From positions 27,752-91,751 of the forward strand of contig WGMX01000037.1 in NCBI GenBank assembly GCA_016124855.1: a DNA stretch of 64,000 bases, written 5' to 3'. This DNA comes from Anaerolineaceae bacterium (lineage in GTDB: Bacteria > Chloroflexota > Anaerolineae > Aggregatilineales > Phototrophicaceae). Of the stretch, positions 25,544 through 34,386 are shown in pieces (the stretch's first letter is position 1; each line of letters opens with the position of its first letter). The notes below the pieces were generated by a model that was given only the letters and a program-made list of their open reading frames with translations, ran no database searches and was not told where the DNA came from. Position numbers and translations under genes: made by a program.

Positions 25544-27373
25544 GTGAGTCAAAACCTTTCGATGTTTGAGTCGCATAATCCTCTAGACACTCCAGCCCTG
25601 CTTCAGCGCTTCTTTGTGCTTTCCGCCGACAAGATGGCTGTAGTTGGTCGTGACGGATATTTTAAAGTCATCAATCCGGCTTTCGAAATGTTGTTAGGCG
25701 GCTCACAAACGGAACTGCTGACACAACCGCTGCTTGAATTTGTTCACCCGCAAGATCAGAAGGTTACGCAGGATGCGATTAACCAACTGACCACGGAAAA
25801 TCCCTCGATCAATTTTGAAAATCGCTTGCGGAGCGGTAACGGCGTGTACCAGTGGTTCGGTTGGACAATTTCATACACTGATGAGCGCATTTTTCACGCG
25901 GTAGTGCGGGAGATTACTGAACAGCAGTTGGCGGCTGAATCGCCGGTGGGATATTTGAGCCATCTGTTAATGGATGCACCCGCCGGAATGGTCATTTTAA
26001 ATGGGACGCGGCAGGTTTTTACACTGGTGAACACCCGTTATGAAAAGATCAGCGGCCATTCACGGGCGCAACTACTGAATCGCAGCATTCGTGATGTGCT
26101 GCCTGAGTTGGAGGCAAACGGAGTCTTTCAGATGTTTGATCACCTGTACCAAACAGGTGAAGCCTTTGTGGCGCAGGAATTTTATGCCAGCTTTGACCAT
26201 ACAGGGCAAGGGTTTTTACAGGAAGGCTACTATAACTTCGTCGCACAGCCCATCAAAGATCGCAATGGGCAGGTGACTGATATTCTGGTTCATGTGTACG
26301 AGGTGACGGAATTTGTGCTTGCGCGGCAAAGGCTGCAAGAAAGTGAAGAACAATTCCGCGCGATTTTCAACCAATCAACGGCTGGAAATGCTTACATGGA
26401 TTTAGAGGCACAACTCCTGTTAGTAAACGACCGATTTTGCCAAATGGTGGGTTACAGCCGGGACGAACTGCTGCAAAAAACGTTGTATGATATTACCCAT
26501 CCCGATGATTTGCCGAATAACACGGCATTATTTGAACGGCTGCGCGGCGATGGACTGCCGTTTGTTGCTGAAAAACGTTATATCTGTAAAGACGGAAGCA
26601 TCATCTGGGTGCGAAACAGCGTGTCCGTCATCCGCGATGCAGCGGGGCAAATTAAGTCTGTGCTGACTGTCTCGTTTGATATTACCGAGTTGAAAGCGGC
26701 GCAGGAAGAATTGATAGAACGGCAGCCTGAAAAAGCGATAGCCGAGGAACGCCAGCGATTGGCGCGGGAGTTACATGATTCGGTGACACAGACGCTTTTT
26801 TCGGCAGGTGTCATCACCGAGGCAATTCCACGTTTGCTGCAAGCCCAACCTGAAAAAGCCTTTAACCAACTACATAATTTGAATTCAATGATACAGGGCG
26901 CGACATCCGAATTACGGACGTTGTTGTGGGAACTACGTCCAGAACGGATTGCCCAAACGGGATTAGCTATGCTGCTAACTCAACTGGCTTATGCGGTACA
27001 GGCGCGGAAACCGCTGAAAGTGTTTTTGCGGATTCATGGGGAGCAAGAACGGCTGCTGCCTGCGCCGGTGCTGATGGCCTTTTACCGGATCGCGCAGGAG
27101 AGTATCAATAACATTATCAAGCACAGTGACGCGACCAAAATACATCTGATGATGCGCCGGACAGACGATTATGTCATGATGAGTATTATTGATGATGGAC
27201 AAGGTTTTGATTTGTTGCAGGGAAATCCCGGTTTCGGGTTGACGATTATGCGTGAACGGGCAGAGGAAGCGGACGCACAATTGGATATCCGAAGCATGGC
27301 GAGCAAAGGAACACGTATCCGGTTGTTCTGGCAAGGCGAGTCAGATGTAGTGCAGATAGTGGGCGGGGAATAG
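25544..27373 (+). CDS. Multi-PAS sensor histidine kinase (NarL-type HisKA_3)
   Basis: 609 residues starting with GTG. Three PAS domains at about 16-130, 145-260 and 265-385 (the third with FRAIFNQSTAGNAYMDLEAQ and a PAC segment). Then a HisKA_3 dimerisation helix with ARELHDSVTQTLF, phospho-acceptor His near 410, and HATPase_c with the N box SINNIIKHSDA and DDGQGFD. No membrane segment, so it senses a cytoplasmic signal, possibly redox or a ligand bound by PAS. No response regulator gene lies nearby, so the partner is elsewhere. Confidence 0.93.
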   Translation: MSQNLSMFESHNPLDTPALLQRFFVLSADKMAVVGRDGYFKVINPAFEMLLGGSQTELLTQPLLEFVHPQDQKVTQDAINQLTTENPSINFENRLRSGNGVYQWFGWTISYTDERIFHAVVREITEQQLAAESPVGYLSHLLMDAPAGMVILNGTRQVFTLVNTRYEKISGHSRAQLLNRSIRDVLPELEANGVFQMFDHLYQTGEAFVAQEFYASFDHTGQGFLQEGYYNFVAQPIKDRNGQVTDILVHVYEVTEFVLARQRLQESEEQFRAIFNQSTAGNAYMDLEAQLLLVNDRFCQMVGYSRDELLQKTLYDITHPDDLPNNTALFERLRGDGLPFVAEKRYICKDGSIIWVRNSVSVIRDAAGQIKSVLTVSFDITELKAAQEELIERQPEKAIAEERQRLARELHDSVTQTLFSAGVITEAIPRLLQAQPEKAFNQLHNLNSMIQGATSELRTLLWELRPERIAQTGLAMLLTQLAYAVQARKPLKVFLRIHGEQERLLPAPVLMAFYRIAQESINNIIKHSDATKIHLMMRRTDDYVMMSIIDDGQGFDLLQGNPGFGLTIMRERAEEADAQLDIRSMASKGTRIRLFWQGESDVVQIVGGE

Positions 27374-27480
27374 AGCTGCTTCGCTGGTTGCCGCAGCAAT
27401 TTAGATTTTTGCGACTGACAGCTCGATAAGCGGAGTAAGCGTGTCAAATGCCAGTCAATAGCTGGTTGGAAAGCTAAATT

Positions 27481-28140
27481 ATGGAAGGTTCAAATCAGGC
27501 TAGTACTCCACCCGACTCGTTTATGTCGGTGGATGCGGTGCGAATGGCGATAGATACGCCGTGGAAAGCCATCAACGAGATTGAACGGATGCTGCTGTGG
27601 CCTATCGCGCGGATTCAATGCTCGTTGGCGGGGATTGGTTGGGGCGCAGGTTGGAAGTTTTATGGGCTGCCGATTATCCAAAAACACCGACGAAGTACGA
27701 TGACGATTGGCGCGGGGATGGAACTGCGGTCAACGGCACGAAGTAATCCATTGGGGGCGAATAGGCCGTGCATTTTGAGTACACGGCGGGTAGATGCGGT
27801 TCTGCAAATTGGCAGCGGTTTCGGCATGACGGGTGGCAGCGTGGTTTGTGAAGAACAGATCACGATTGGGGATCGCGTGATCGTGGGCGCGAACAGCGTC
27901 ATCACAGATACTGATTTTCATCCATTGGGGGCAGAACGACGGCGAACCCATATCCTTGATGGGGCGACGGCTCCGGTTGTGATTGGTGACGATGTGTTCA
28001 TCGGGATGAATGTGTTAATCCTCAAAGGCGTGACGATTGGCGCAGGCAGCGTGATTGGCGCGGGAAGTGTGGTGACGCGCGATGTGCCAGCAGGTGTGAT
28101 AGCGGCAGGCAATCCGGCGAAAATCATCAAAACAATTTAA
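27481..28140 (+). CDS. Hexapeptide-repeat acyltransferase (left-handed beta-helix)
   Basis: 219 residues. After an 80-residue N-terminal part, the chain is built of hexapeptide turns (IGDRVIVGANSVITD, IGDDVFIGMNVLILKGVTIGAGSVIGAGSVV), ending with the typical PAGVIAAGNPAKII. Such enzymes are trimers that acetylate sugars, antibiotics or serine. The N-terminal region with a long lead before the helix resembles sugar O-acetyltransferases of polysaccharide loci. GGAAAG precedes the ATG. The substrate cannot be read from the sequence. Confidence 0.88.
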   Translation: MEGSNQASTPPDSFMSVDAVRMAIDTPWKAINEIERMLLWPIARIQCSLAGIGWGAGWKFYGLPIIQKHRRSTMTIGAGMELRSTARSNPLGANRPCILSTRRVDAVLQIGSGFGMTGGSVVCEEQITIGDRVIVGANSVITDTDFHPLGAERRRTHILDGATAPVVIGDDVFIGMNVLILKGVTIGAGSVIGAGSVVTRDVPAGVIAAGNPAKIIKTI

Positions 28141-28168
28141 CCACAGTGTGCCAATGCAAATAAATTTA

Positions 28169-28187
28169 ACTACAGAGACGCAGAATG
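28169..28187 (+). repeat. CTACAGAGACGCAGA intergenic repeat
   Basis: ACTACAGAGACGCAGAATG in the spacer between convergent gene ends; a short member of the RCRCAGAG family. Confidence 0.4.
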
Positions 28188-28236
28188 TGTTTATCGTGCT
28201 TCGCGTAAGGACTTAGAGAACCCGAGAAAACAGAAA

Positions 28237-28647
28237 CTAGCTGGCTTTGGTGGTTTGGTGATTACGAAGATAGGCATGGGCTTCTTCGGGTGAATGGGTG
28301 AAGATAAACTTCGGCGCTTTAAACGAGCCTGATCCTGAAAAAGCAAGTTTCATCACCCTGACAATACCATTGATGAAGCGCACGACCGTTGTGGGCGCAA
28401 TGAGGACGAGCTGACCACCATTCGGATGGTCAATTTCTGCGACTCTTTTAAAATGTGGTATCGCATCGGGCGGTGGTAATCCACCTTCGCGGATGTCGAT
28501 GATGATATTGACCTGATGTGAAACGGTGTCAAACAATTGCAGCATTTGCGCGACTGATGCATCAAAATCTTTCCATGTCCAAGGACGGTGGAAAGTAATT
28601 AAAATCGTTGTTTGTTCCGGATTATCCCAATCCACAGTGACGGGCAT
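28237..28647 (-). CDS. SpoIIAA/STAS-like protein of unknown function
   Basis: 136 residues. The order of strands and helices (TTILITFHRPWTWKDFDASVAQ, VNIIIDIREGG, GGQLVLIAP, then a helix and KFIFTHSPEEAHAYL) is that of small SpoIIAA-like or STAS-fold proteins. No conserved phospho-Ser motif could be recognised. Cytoplasmic, GAGGTC ribosome site 6 bases before the ATG. It is divergent from the TIR gene pair and might share a regulatory region with it. Confidence 0.6.
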   Translation of the reverse strand: MPVTVDWDNPEQTTILITFHRPWTWKDFDASVAQMLQLFDTVSHQVNIIIDIREGGLPPPDAIPHFKRVAEIDHPNGGQLVLIAPTTVVRFINGIVRVMKLAFSGSGSFKAPKFIFTHSPEEAHAYLRNHQTTKAS

Positions 28648-28831
28648 TTCAAGACCTCATGGGTTCGTATTGAGGAGTATGAACTGTACCACACTCGACC
28701 AATATTACAATAGCTTACAGCCGCTATAGGTAGACTACACTATTTAAATCAGCCGACTCGCTCATTACTTCAAAGGTGGTATGGACTATACTCTCGTCAA
28801 TTACTACCAGAAGGTCAGCAAAAAGAATACG

Positions 28832-30244
28832 ATGGCACACATTTTCATCAGTTATAGCAAGCAAGATATTGAATTCACCCGCTATCTGAAGACGCTGCTT
28901 GAAGCAGAGGGTTATCAAGTATGGGTGGATGAGGCGAGATTAACCCCCAGTGCGCGCTGGTGGAAGGCCATTGAGCACAACATCGAGACATGCAGCGCTT
29001 TCGTCATAGTGATGTCACCGAATGCATACGAGTCCGATTGGGTGGAGCGCGAGATTTTGTTAGCCGAGAAAGAAAAGCGTCCCATCATTCCGGTGCTGCT
29101 GTCGGGTGAGGCATGGTCAAGGTTGGCAAACATCCAGCATGTGGATATGCGGGCGGGTTTGCGGGCGAAATTGAGCGAGCATTTTTTAGATACCCTTAAG
29201 GCGCATATTGAACCGAAGACACCGGAAGTTGTTTTCACGATTGGTTTTGGTGATATCACGACTTATCAAGCGGATGTGGTGGGATTCAAATATGCGGGCG
29301 GGTTTCATGGTGTTGACAAGACGGTGAGTGAGAAGCTGGTCGAAAAGGGTTTAGAGACGACATCATTTGCGCCGAAAGAGACGGGTGAATTCAAGGCAGT
29401 GGAGAGCAAAGGCGCCATTCAAGCGGACAAAGTGCTGTATGTGGCGACACCGAAAATGCGCAATCTGGGTTATAAGCAGCTGCGAACATTTGCAAAGCGG
29501 ATGGTTGAGGCATTAAATGAAACCGCGCCGACGACAAAACATCTGGCGATGACGGCGCATGGTTCGGGCTTCTCGTTAGATGAACAGGAAGCGATGCTTT
29601 CGGTGTTTGCCGGTTTGCGAGATGCGATGCAGGGTGGCAAGATGCCCTGTTCTTTGGAAAAAATCAGCATTGTCGAGATCAATACCAAGCGGGTTAACCG
29701 GCTGCGCACCGCAATTGATAAGGTGATGAAGCAAGTTGATTATGCGACACCGCTCAATGATGGTTGGGGCTATACGCTGAGGTATAAGGACACGACGGCT
29801 GAAACTGAACCGGCAGACTTACAATCGGCTGGTGGAGCTAAACAAGTTAAACCTCATGCCTTTGTTGTGCTGCCTGCGAATCATCAAGATGAAGATTTAT
29901 TTGAATATGGCATCCAAACACCTATTCATGCACACGGGTTATTGTGCGAACGTTATGAAGATGTGGCAGAAGATCAGTACAGTGAACAGGTTCTCAATAC
30001 CATCAAAGAAAATATTGGTCGGGCGCGGGTGGTGGTGATTGAACTGACAAACGCTGATCCCGGTGTGTACTTACAATTGGGATACGCGTGGGGCAAGGGG
30101 ATACCGACGATACTGCTGCTTAAAGAGGATGAAAAATTCTACTTTGAAATCCCTGTCGAGGTCATCCGCTACCAGAAAATCAAAGATGTCGAAATGTGTA
30201 TCAGTGAGGCGCTGGACAAGCTGGAAGCTGAAGGTAAACTTTAA
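28832..30244 (+). CDS. TIR / macro-like / deoxyribosyltransferase-like protein, copy 1
   Basis: 470 residues from the ATG at 28832; the start matches that of the paralogue. Residues 1-125: TIR domain with HIFISYSKQDIEF, WVDEARLTPS and SDWVERE, where Trp70 and Glu74 fit the NADase active-site pair. Residues about 133-315: macro-domain-like fold, with GFGDITTYQADVVGF at 138-152 and AMTAHGSGFSLDEQEAM. Residues about 341-470: a Rossmann-like nucleoside deoxyribosyltransferase-like domain with AFVVLP and PGVYLQLGYAWGKGIP, where Gln415 replaces the motif Glu. No membrane part. The paralogue follows after 134 bases. Proposed role: immunity or NAD/ADP-ribose signalling. Confidence 0.82.
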   Translation: MAHIFISYSKQDIEFTRYLKTLLEAEGYQVWVDEARLTPSARWWKAIEHNIETCSAFVIVMSPNAYESDWVEREILLAEKEKRPIIPVLLSGEAWSRLANIQHVDMRAGLRAKLSEHFLDTLKAHIEPKTPEVVFTIGFGDITTYQADVVGFKYAGGFHGVDKTVSEKLVEKGLETTSFAPKETGEFKAVESKGAIQADKVLYVATPKMRNLGYKQLRTFAKRMVEALNETAPTTKHLAMTAHGSGFSLDEQEAMLSVFAGLRDAMQGGKMPCSLEKISIVEINTKRVNRLRTAIDKVMKQVDYATPLNDGWGYTLRYKDTTAETEPADLQSAGGAKQVKPHAFVVLPANHQDEDLFEYGIQTPIHAHGLLCERYEDVAEDQYSEQVLNTIKENIGRARVVVIELTNADPGVYLQLGYAWGKGIPTILLLKEDEKFYFEIPVEVIRYQKIKDVEMCISEALDKLEAEGKL

Positions 30245-30378
30245 ATTTCGCCGGTTGAGTGCGCCAAAAATCAAGAAAAGAACAGCAGAGGATATTCAGG
30301 CTGTGTGATGGTGCTTTGTGCCGCTGAGGGTTTCAGTTATACTTCTAACTGCGAATATAAGCGGATCAAGCGGCATTT

Positions 30379-31782
30379 ATGGCACATATTTTTATTAGCT
30401 ACAGCAAACAAGATATCGAGTTCATGCGCTATCTTAAAGTTTTGTTGGAGGCTGAAGGCTACAGCGTATGGGTGGATGAGGCGCGGCTAACCCCCAGCGT
30501 CCGTTGGTGGAAAACCATCGAACAGAATGTCATGGAGTGCAGCGCTTTTGTGATTGTGATGTCGCCTTCGGCTTCTGATTCGGACTGGGTAGAACGCGAA
30601 ATTCTGCTGGCGGAAAGTGAAAGCCGTCCGATTATTCCAGTGCTGTTGACTGGAAACCCGTGGCCGAGGCTGGCGAATATCCAATATGAAGATATGCGGG
30701 CAGGCGTACGGGCAAAATTGTCTTCGCGCTTTATCGGAATATTGCAGAGCTGTATCGGCAGGCAAAGTCAATCAACCGCGACTTCGAGATTGATATTCCG
30801 GATTGAAGAAGGCAACGTCACCCAATTTGAAGCGGATGTCATGGCTTTTAAGTACGCCCGTTCGTTTCATGGCGCGGATAAAGTAGTGGCGCGGCTGTTG
30901 GAACAACATGCGCATACTCAAGTGGAAGAACTGGCGGCCAAACTGGGGGAATATAAATTTGTGCCGACGCATGGCGCTATTGCGGCTGGTCATGTGTTGT
31001 ATATAGGGACGCCGGGTCTGGGGCAGTTCCGTTATCCGCAAATTCAAGAATTTGCCAGCAGTACACTCCAAATTTTGGCGAAAGTGGCTCCCGAAACTCA
31101 GCATCTTGCCATGACGGTACATGGGCCGGGGTTTGGGTTGGACGAAAACGAGTCGATTACTGCGCAGTTTTTGGGCTACCTTCAGGTGTTACAATCGCCT
31201 ATGTGGTCGATGGGATTGGAACAAATTACCATCGTGGAACGTAACGCTGCTCGAGTCGAACAGATGCGCAATACGATTGACACTTTACTCAAAGATGTGA
31301 GCTATGCGACACCCTTGGATAATGGTTGGGGATACTGGTTGAATTTGTCCACGCCGGCGGCTGAGATTCCTGTGATTGCCAAAGCCGAGAAAGCCTATGC
31401 TTTCGTCATCATGCCCGTGGATAGTGATGACGATGATCTTTACATTTATGGAATCCAAACACCGATTCATGCGCATGGCCTGTTGTGTGAACGCTCGGCA
31501 GAAGCATTTGATGGAAGTCTGGACGCGTTCTTTGCCAATTTAGAAAGCCGGATTAATCAAGCGACTGCTGCCGTTATCGACCTGACCAAGGCGGATGAGA
31601 GCGTTTATCTACAATTAGGGTATGTTTGGCGGGCGGGTATTCCGACGATACTGCTACTCAAAGAGAACGAAACTTTTTATTTTGAATTACCGCCGAATGT
31701 GATTCGTTACCGAAAAATTAGAGATGCGGAGACGGCCATCAGCGGTGTGCTGGATACGCTGAAAGCTGATGGAAAAATATGA
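30379..31782 (+). CDS. TIR / macro-like / deoxyribosyltransferase-like protein, copy 2
   Basis: 467 residues with the same three domains as the upstream gene, and nearly identical first 45 residues (MAHIFISYSKQDIEF and WVDEARLTPS shared). TIR 1-125 keeps Trp70 and Glu74. Macro-like about 138-318 with EEGNVTQFEADVMAF and AMTVHGPGFGLDENESI. NDT-like about 338-467 with AFVIMP and SVYLQLGYVWRAGIP; Gln412 stands at the motif Glu, as in copy 1. The middle domain is the most diverged. Its stop overlaps the start of the acyltransferase gene by 4 bases (ATGA), which suggests joint translation. Confidence 0.82.
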   Translation: MAHIFISYSKQDIEFMRYLKVLLEAEGYSVWVDEARLTPSVRWWKTIEQNVMECSAFVIVMSPSASDSDWVEREILLAESESRPIIPVLLTGNPWPRLANIQYEDMRAGVRAKLSSRFIGILQSCIGRQSQSTATSRLIFRIEEGNVTQFEADVMAFKYARSFHGADKVVARLLEQHAHTQVEELAAKLGEYKFVPTHGAIAAGHVLYIGTPGLGQFRYPQIQEFASSTLQILAKVAPETQHLAMTVHGPGFGLDENESITAQFLGYLQVLQSPMWSMGLEQITIVERNAARVEQMRNTIDTLLKDVSYATPLDNGWGYWLNLSTPAAEIPVIAKAEKAYAFVIMPVDSDDDDLYIYGIQTPIHAHGLLCERSAEAFDGSLDAFFANLESRINQATAAVIDLTKADESVYLQLGYVWRAGIPTILLLKENETFYFELPPNVIRYRKIRDAETAISGVLDTLKADGKI

Positions 31783-32384
31783 CCACACTAAATCGTCGTC
31801 CGCCAGAATCGAATATTGTGATCGCCAAACTGGCACAGTTGATCTTTAAGATTGCTGGCTGGACAATAAGCGGAGAACTGCCAAACTTCCCTAAAATGAT
31901 GATGGTCGGCGCGCCGCATACCTCGAATTGGGATGGGGCGATATTCTATTTATTCACGTTAGCGGTGCGGACGCATATTCATTTTCTGGGTAAGCATACG
32001 CTGTTCAAGCCGCCGTTTGGTGCTCTGATGCGTTGGGCGGGCGGCATTCCTGTGAACCGGAGTACGACTTTCAATGCGGTTGACCAAGTGGTAGCCGCTT
32101 TTAACGAGCATGAGTCGATGGCGCTGGTGATTGCGCCCGAAGGAACACGCAGCCGAACGGAGTATTGGAAAACGGGCTTTTATTATATTGCCTTGAAAGC
32201 GCAAGTACCGATTGTGATGCTGTACGTCGATTATCCGCGCCGCAATTGTGGTGTTGGGCCATACTTCATGCCAAGCGGCGACATCAAGGCGGATTTCAAG
32301 CTGATTCAGGATTTTTATGCGGATAAAGAAGGGTTACACCCCGAGAAGAAAGGGCCGATTGAACTTCCGCCACGGGATAGGTGA
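31779..32384 (+). CDS. PlsC-like lysophospholipid acyltransferase
   Basis: 201 residues. Block I HTSNWD (H-x4-D catalytic pair, about residues 47-52) and block III APEGTRSRTEYWKTGFYY identify the glycerol-phosphate acyltransferase family. A hydrophobic segment near the N-terminus gives membrane association. The family adds a second acyl chain to lysophosphatidic acid; this member lacks long extra domains. It overlaps the stop of the second TIR gene by four bases, an unusual partner for a housekeeping lipid enzyme. It may also serve envelope repair or be a co-transcribed bystander. Confidence 0.85.
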   Translation: MTTLNRRPPESNIVIAKLAQLIFKIAGWTISGELPNFPKMMMVGAPHTSNWDGAIFYLFTLAVRTHIHFLGKHTLFKPPFGALMRWAGGIPVNRSTTFNAVDQVVAAFNEHESMALVIAPEGTRSRTEYWKTGFYYIALKAQVPIVMLYVDYPRRNCGVGPYFMPSGDIKADFKLIQDFYADKEGLHPEKKGPIELPPRDR

Positions 32385-32460
32385 GTCGTGCCTGCTTTTG
32401 ATAGATGCCATGAACCTTCGCACCTCATGAAAATCTAGAACCTCGAACTGCGGAGACTAG

Positions 32461-33093
32461 ATGACAAAACAGGTTTTAAGAATTGTGTTTTTCATCACCG
32501 GCCTGTTTTTGTTGATTATTCTCGCGTTCCGTTTATTACCCAATGATGACGATGCCATTCGGGCGTTATTACTGCCGAGCGAAGGCTGCCCCGCGCCGTG
32601 TTTCATGAATATTCGAGCGGGTGTGACGGACAGCATGGAGGCGGCACGATTGATTTCCAAACACAAGTGGGCACAATCCACGCTTTTTTACATGCGTTCG
32701 TTGAATGACATGTATGAGCGTTATGTGCTGTGGCAGTGGAGTGGTCAGCAGCCCGCCGGTGTGAGCGTTCAACGGCAGGGGCAGATGCGGATTTATAAAA
32801 ATCAAGCTGTTGGCATGATTGTGGATACCACAATTCCACTAGGGTCAGTGTGGTTAGTCCTCGGAGCAACCGATAAGGGAACAGTGTCGCTTGCCGAAAC
32901 GCGGTCGGATACTGAAATGATGCTCGTGATGGTGTATCCGAAAGAAGGACTGTTGGTACGGGTGGTTGTGCCGAAGCATTTATCGCAAGCGGCTTTGTGG
33001 GGAAGTAGGGTTGAAATTGAATCGAGCAGCGAACAATCAATGGCCTTTTTTAAAGCGCATGATTTGCCTGTTCTGACACGTATTCGACCTTAA
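32461..33093 (+). CDS. Hypothetical membrane-anchored protein
   Basis: 210 residues. N-terminal membrane segment (VFFITGLFLLIILAFRLLP, about 8-26), then an extracytoplasmic domain starting with EGCPAPCFMNIRAG, which holds two Cys. This CPAPCF/GV pattern recurs in small Chloroflexota secreted proteins, from memory and not checked. The remainder is mixed alpha/beta. Family unknown. No operon partner within 70 bases upstream; downstream lies the M24 peptidase after 143 bases. Confidence 0.6.
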   Translation: MTKQVLRIVFFITGLFLLIILAFRLLPNDDDAIRALLLPSEGCPAPCFMNIRAGVTDSMEAARLISKHKWAQSTLFYMRSLNDMYERYVLWQWSGQQPAGVSVQRQGQMRIYKNQAVGMIVDTTIPLGSVWLVLGATDKGTVSLAETRSDTEMMLVMVYPKEGLLVRVVVPKHLSQAALWGSRVEIESSSEQSMAFFKAHDLPVLTRIRP

Positions 33094-33236
33094 ACATGGG
33101 AGATTAAATACAAAATTGATCTAACCAGCGGCTGTTCAGCGTGTCGATTTTTAGTACCACGCTGTTCGCCATATACCGCACTCTCTGAGTACAATACCCG
33201 ACGCGAAAACAAACCAAGAGAAAGTGGGACAATGCG

Positions 33237-34340
33237 ATGAAAGTTGATTATGCTGCACGACAGGCGAAACTGCGTGAGATAGCCGGTTTAGACGCAGTGG
33301 CGCTGGTTCCGGGTTTCAACATGTATTATTTCACTGGACTTGAATTCCATCTGTCGGAACGTCCGGTGATTGCGATTTTGACGCCGGATGGTGAACTGTC
33401 GTTTATTATCCCTGAACTGGAAGTGCCCAAGATTAATCAACGACCTGATCTGGAAGCGCGGGCGTTTCCGTGGTCGGATAAGGACGGTTATGGCGATGCA
33501 TTCAAACAGGCGGTGAATGATTTAGGGTTAGCAGGCAAAAAGTTGGGCGTAGACGGCTTGACGATGCGCGTAACCGAACTTTTGGAATTCCAGAAGGTAT
33601 CGCCTGACATCAAAATCAGCGCGGTTGAACGCCAGATCATCCGCATTATGGCGATGAAAATCCCGGACGAAGTTGAGGCCATGCGAAAGGCATGCCAGTT
33701 GAGCGAAGCGGCGCTGGATAAGCTGCTGGCATGGGTGCAGCCGGGGATGACCGAACGCGAGATTGCCATCCGATTGAATGAGGAAATGACCGCACAAGGC
33801 TGCCAAGGTGTGGCATTCGAACCCTTAGTCCAAACCGGCCCGAACAGCGCACTGCCACATGGTATGTTGACAGATCGGGCATTAGGTAAAGATGAATTTC
33901 TCTTAATTGATTATGGTGGACGCTACGACGGCTATCCGGCGGATATCACGCGGACGTTTTGTTTGGGTACACCAACGGCTGAAATGCAGAAAATTTATGA
34001 TACGGTCAAAGCGGCGAATGAAGCGGCGATCAAAGTCAGTGGACCGGGTGTGGCGATGGGTGATGTCGATAAAGCGGCGCGGGATGTCATAAATGCGGCG
34101 GGATACGGTGCGTATTTCATCCATCGTACCGGACATGGTTTAGGTTTGGCCGGACACGAGATTATTCCGCAAATTGCTGAAGGCGTAACCGATTTATTAG
34201 AGCCGGGAATGGCCTACACGATTGAACCGGGAATTTATGTGCCGGGACTCGGCGGCGTGCGAATTGAGGATAATGTGGTGATTACCGAAACGGGCGCGGA
34301 TATTTTGACGAGCTATCCCAAGTCGTTGGTACGGGGTTAG
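33237..34340 (+). CDS. M24 family metallopeptidase (Xaa-Pro peptidase type)
   Basis: 367 residues. N-terminal creatinase-like domain about 1-130, then the pita-bread catalytic domain. Metal ligands are legible: Asp224 and Asp235 region in DYGGRYDGYPADITRTF, His near 302 in HRTGHGLG, Glu near 330 in TIEPGIY, Glu near 343 in VRIEDNV. These are the five ligands of a dinuclear metal site. The enzyme should cleave Xaa-Pro dipeptides or N-terminal residues before proline in the cytoplasm. It lacks the C-terminal dimer domain of larger PepP. GAGAAAGTGGG is upstream. Confidence 0.92.
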   Translation: MKVDYAARQAKLREIAGLDAVALVPGFNMYYFTGLEFHLSERPVIAILTPDGELSFIIPELEVPKINQRPDLEARAFPWSDKDGYGDAFKQAVNDLGLAGKKLGVDGLTMRVTELLEFQKVSPDIKISAVERQIIRIMAMKIPDEVEAMRKACQLSEAALDKLLAWVQPGMTEREIAIRLNEEMTAQGCQGVAFEPLVQTGPNSALPHGMLTDRALGKDEFLLIDYGGRYDGYPADITRTFCLGTPTAEMQKIYDTVKAANEAAIKVSGPGVAMGDVDKAARDVINAAGYGAYFIHRTGHGLGLAGHEIIPQIAEGVTDLLEPGMAYTIEPGIYVPGLGGVRIEDNVVITETGADILTSYPKSLVRG

Positions 34341-34350
34341 TTTACAAAAT

Positions 34351-34371
34351 GGGGCGCAAGCCTTGCGCCCC
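34351..34371. terminator. Hairpin between convergent peptidase and secreted protein genes
   Basis: Stem GGGGCGCAA (34351-34359) with TTGCGCCCC (34363-34371). On the minus strand it is followed by ATTTTG, a weak T-run. Confidence 0.55.
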
Positions 34372-34386
34372 TCCGAGCCTGCTCAA

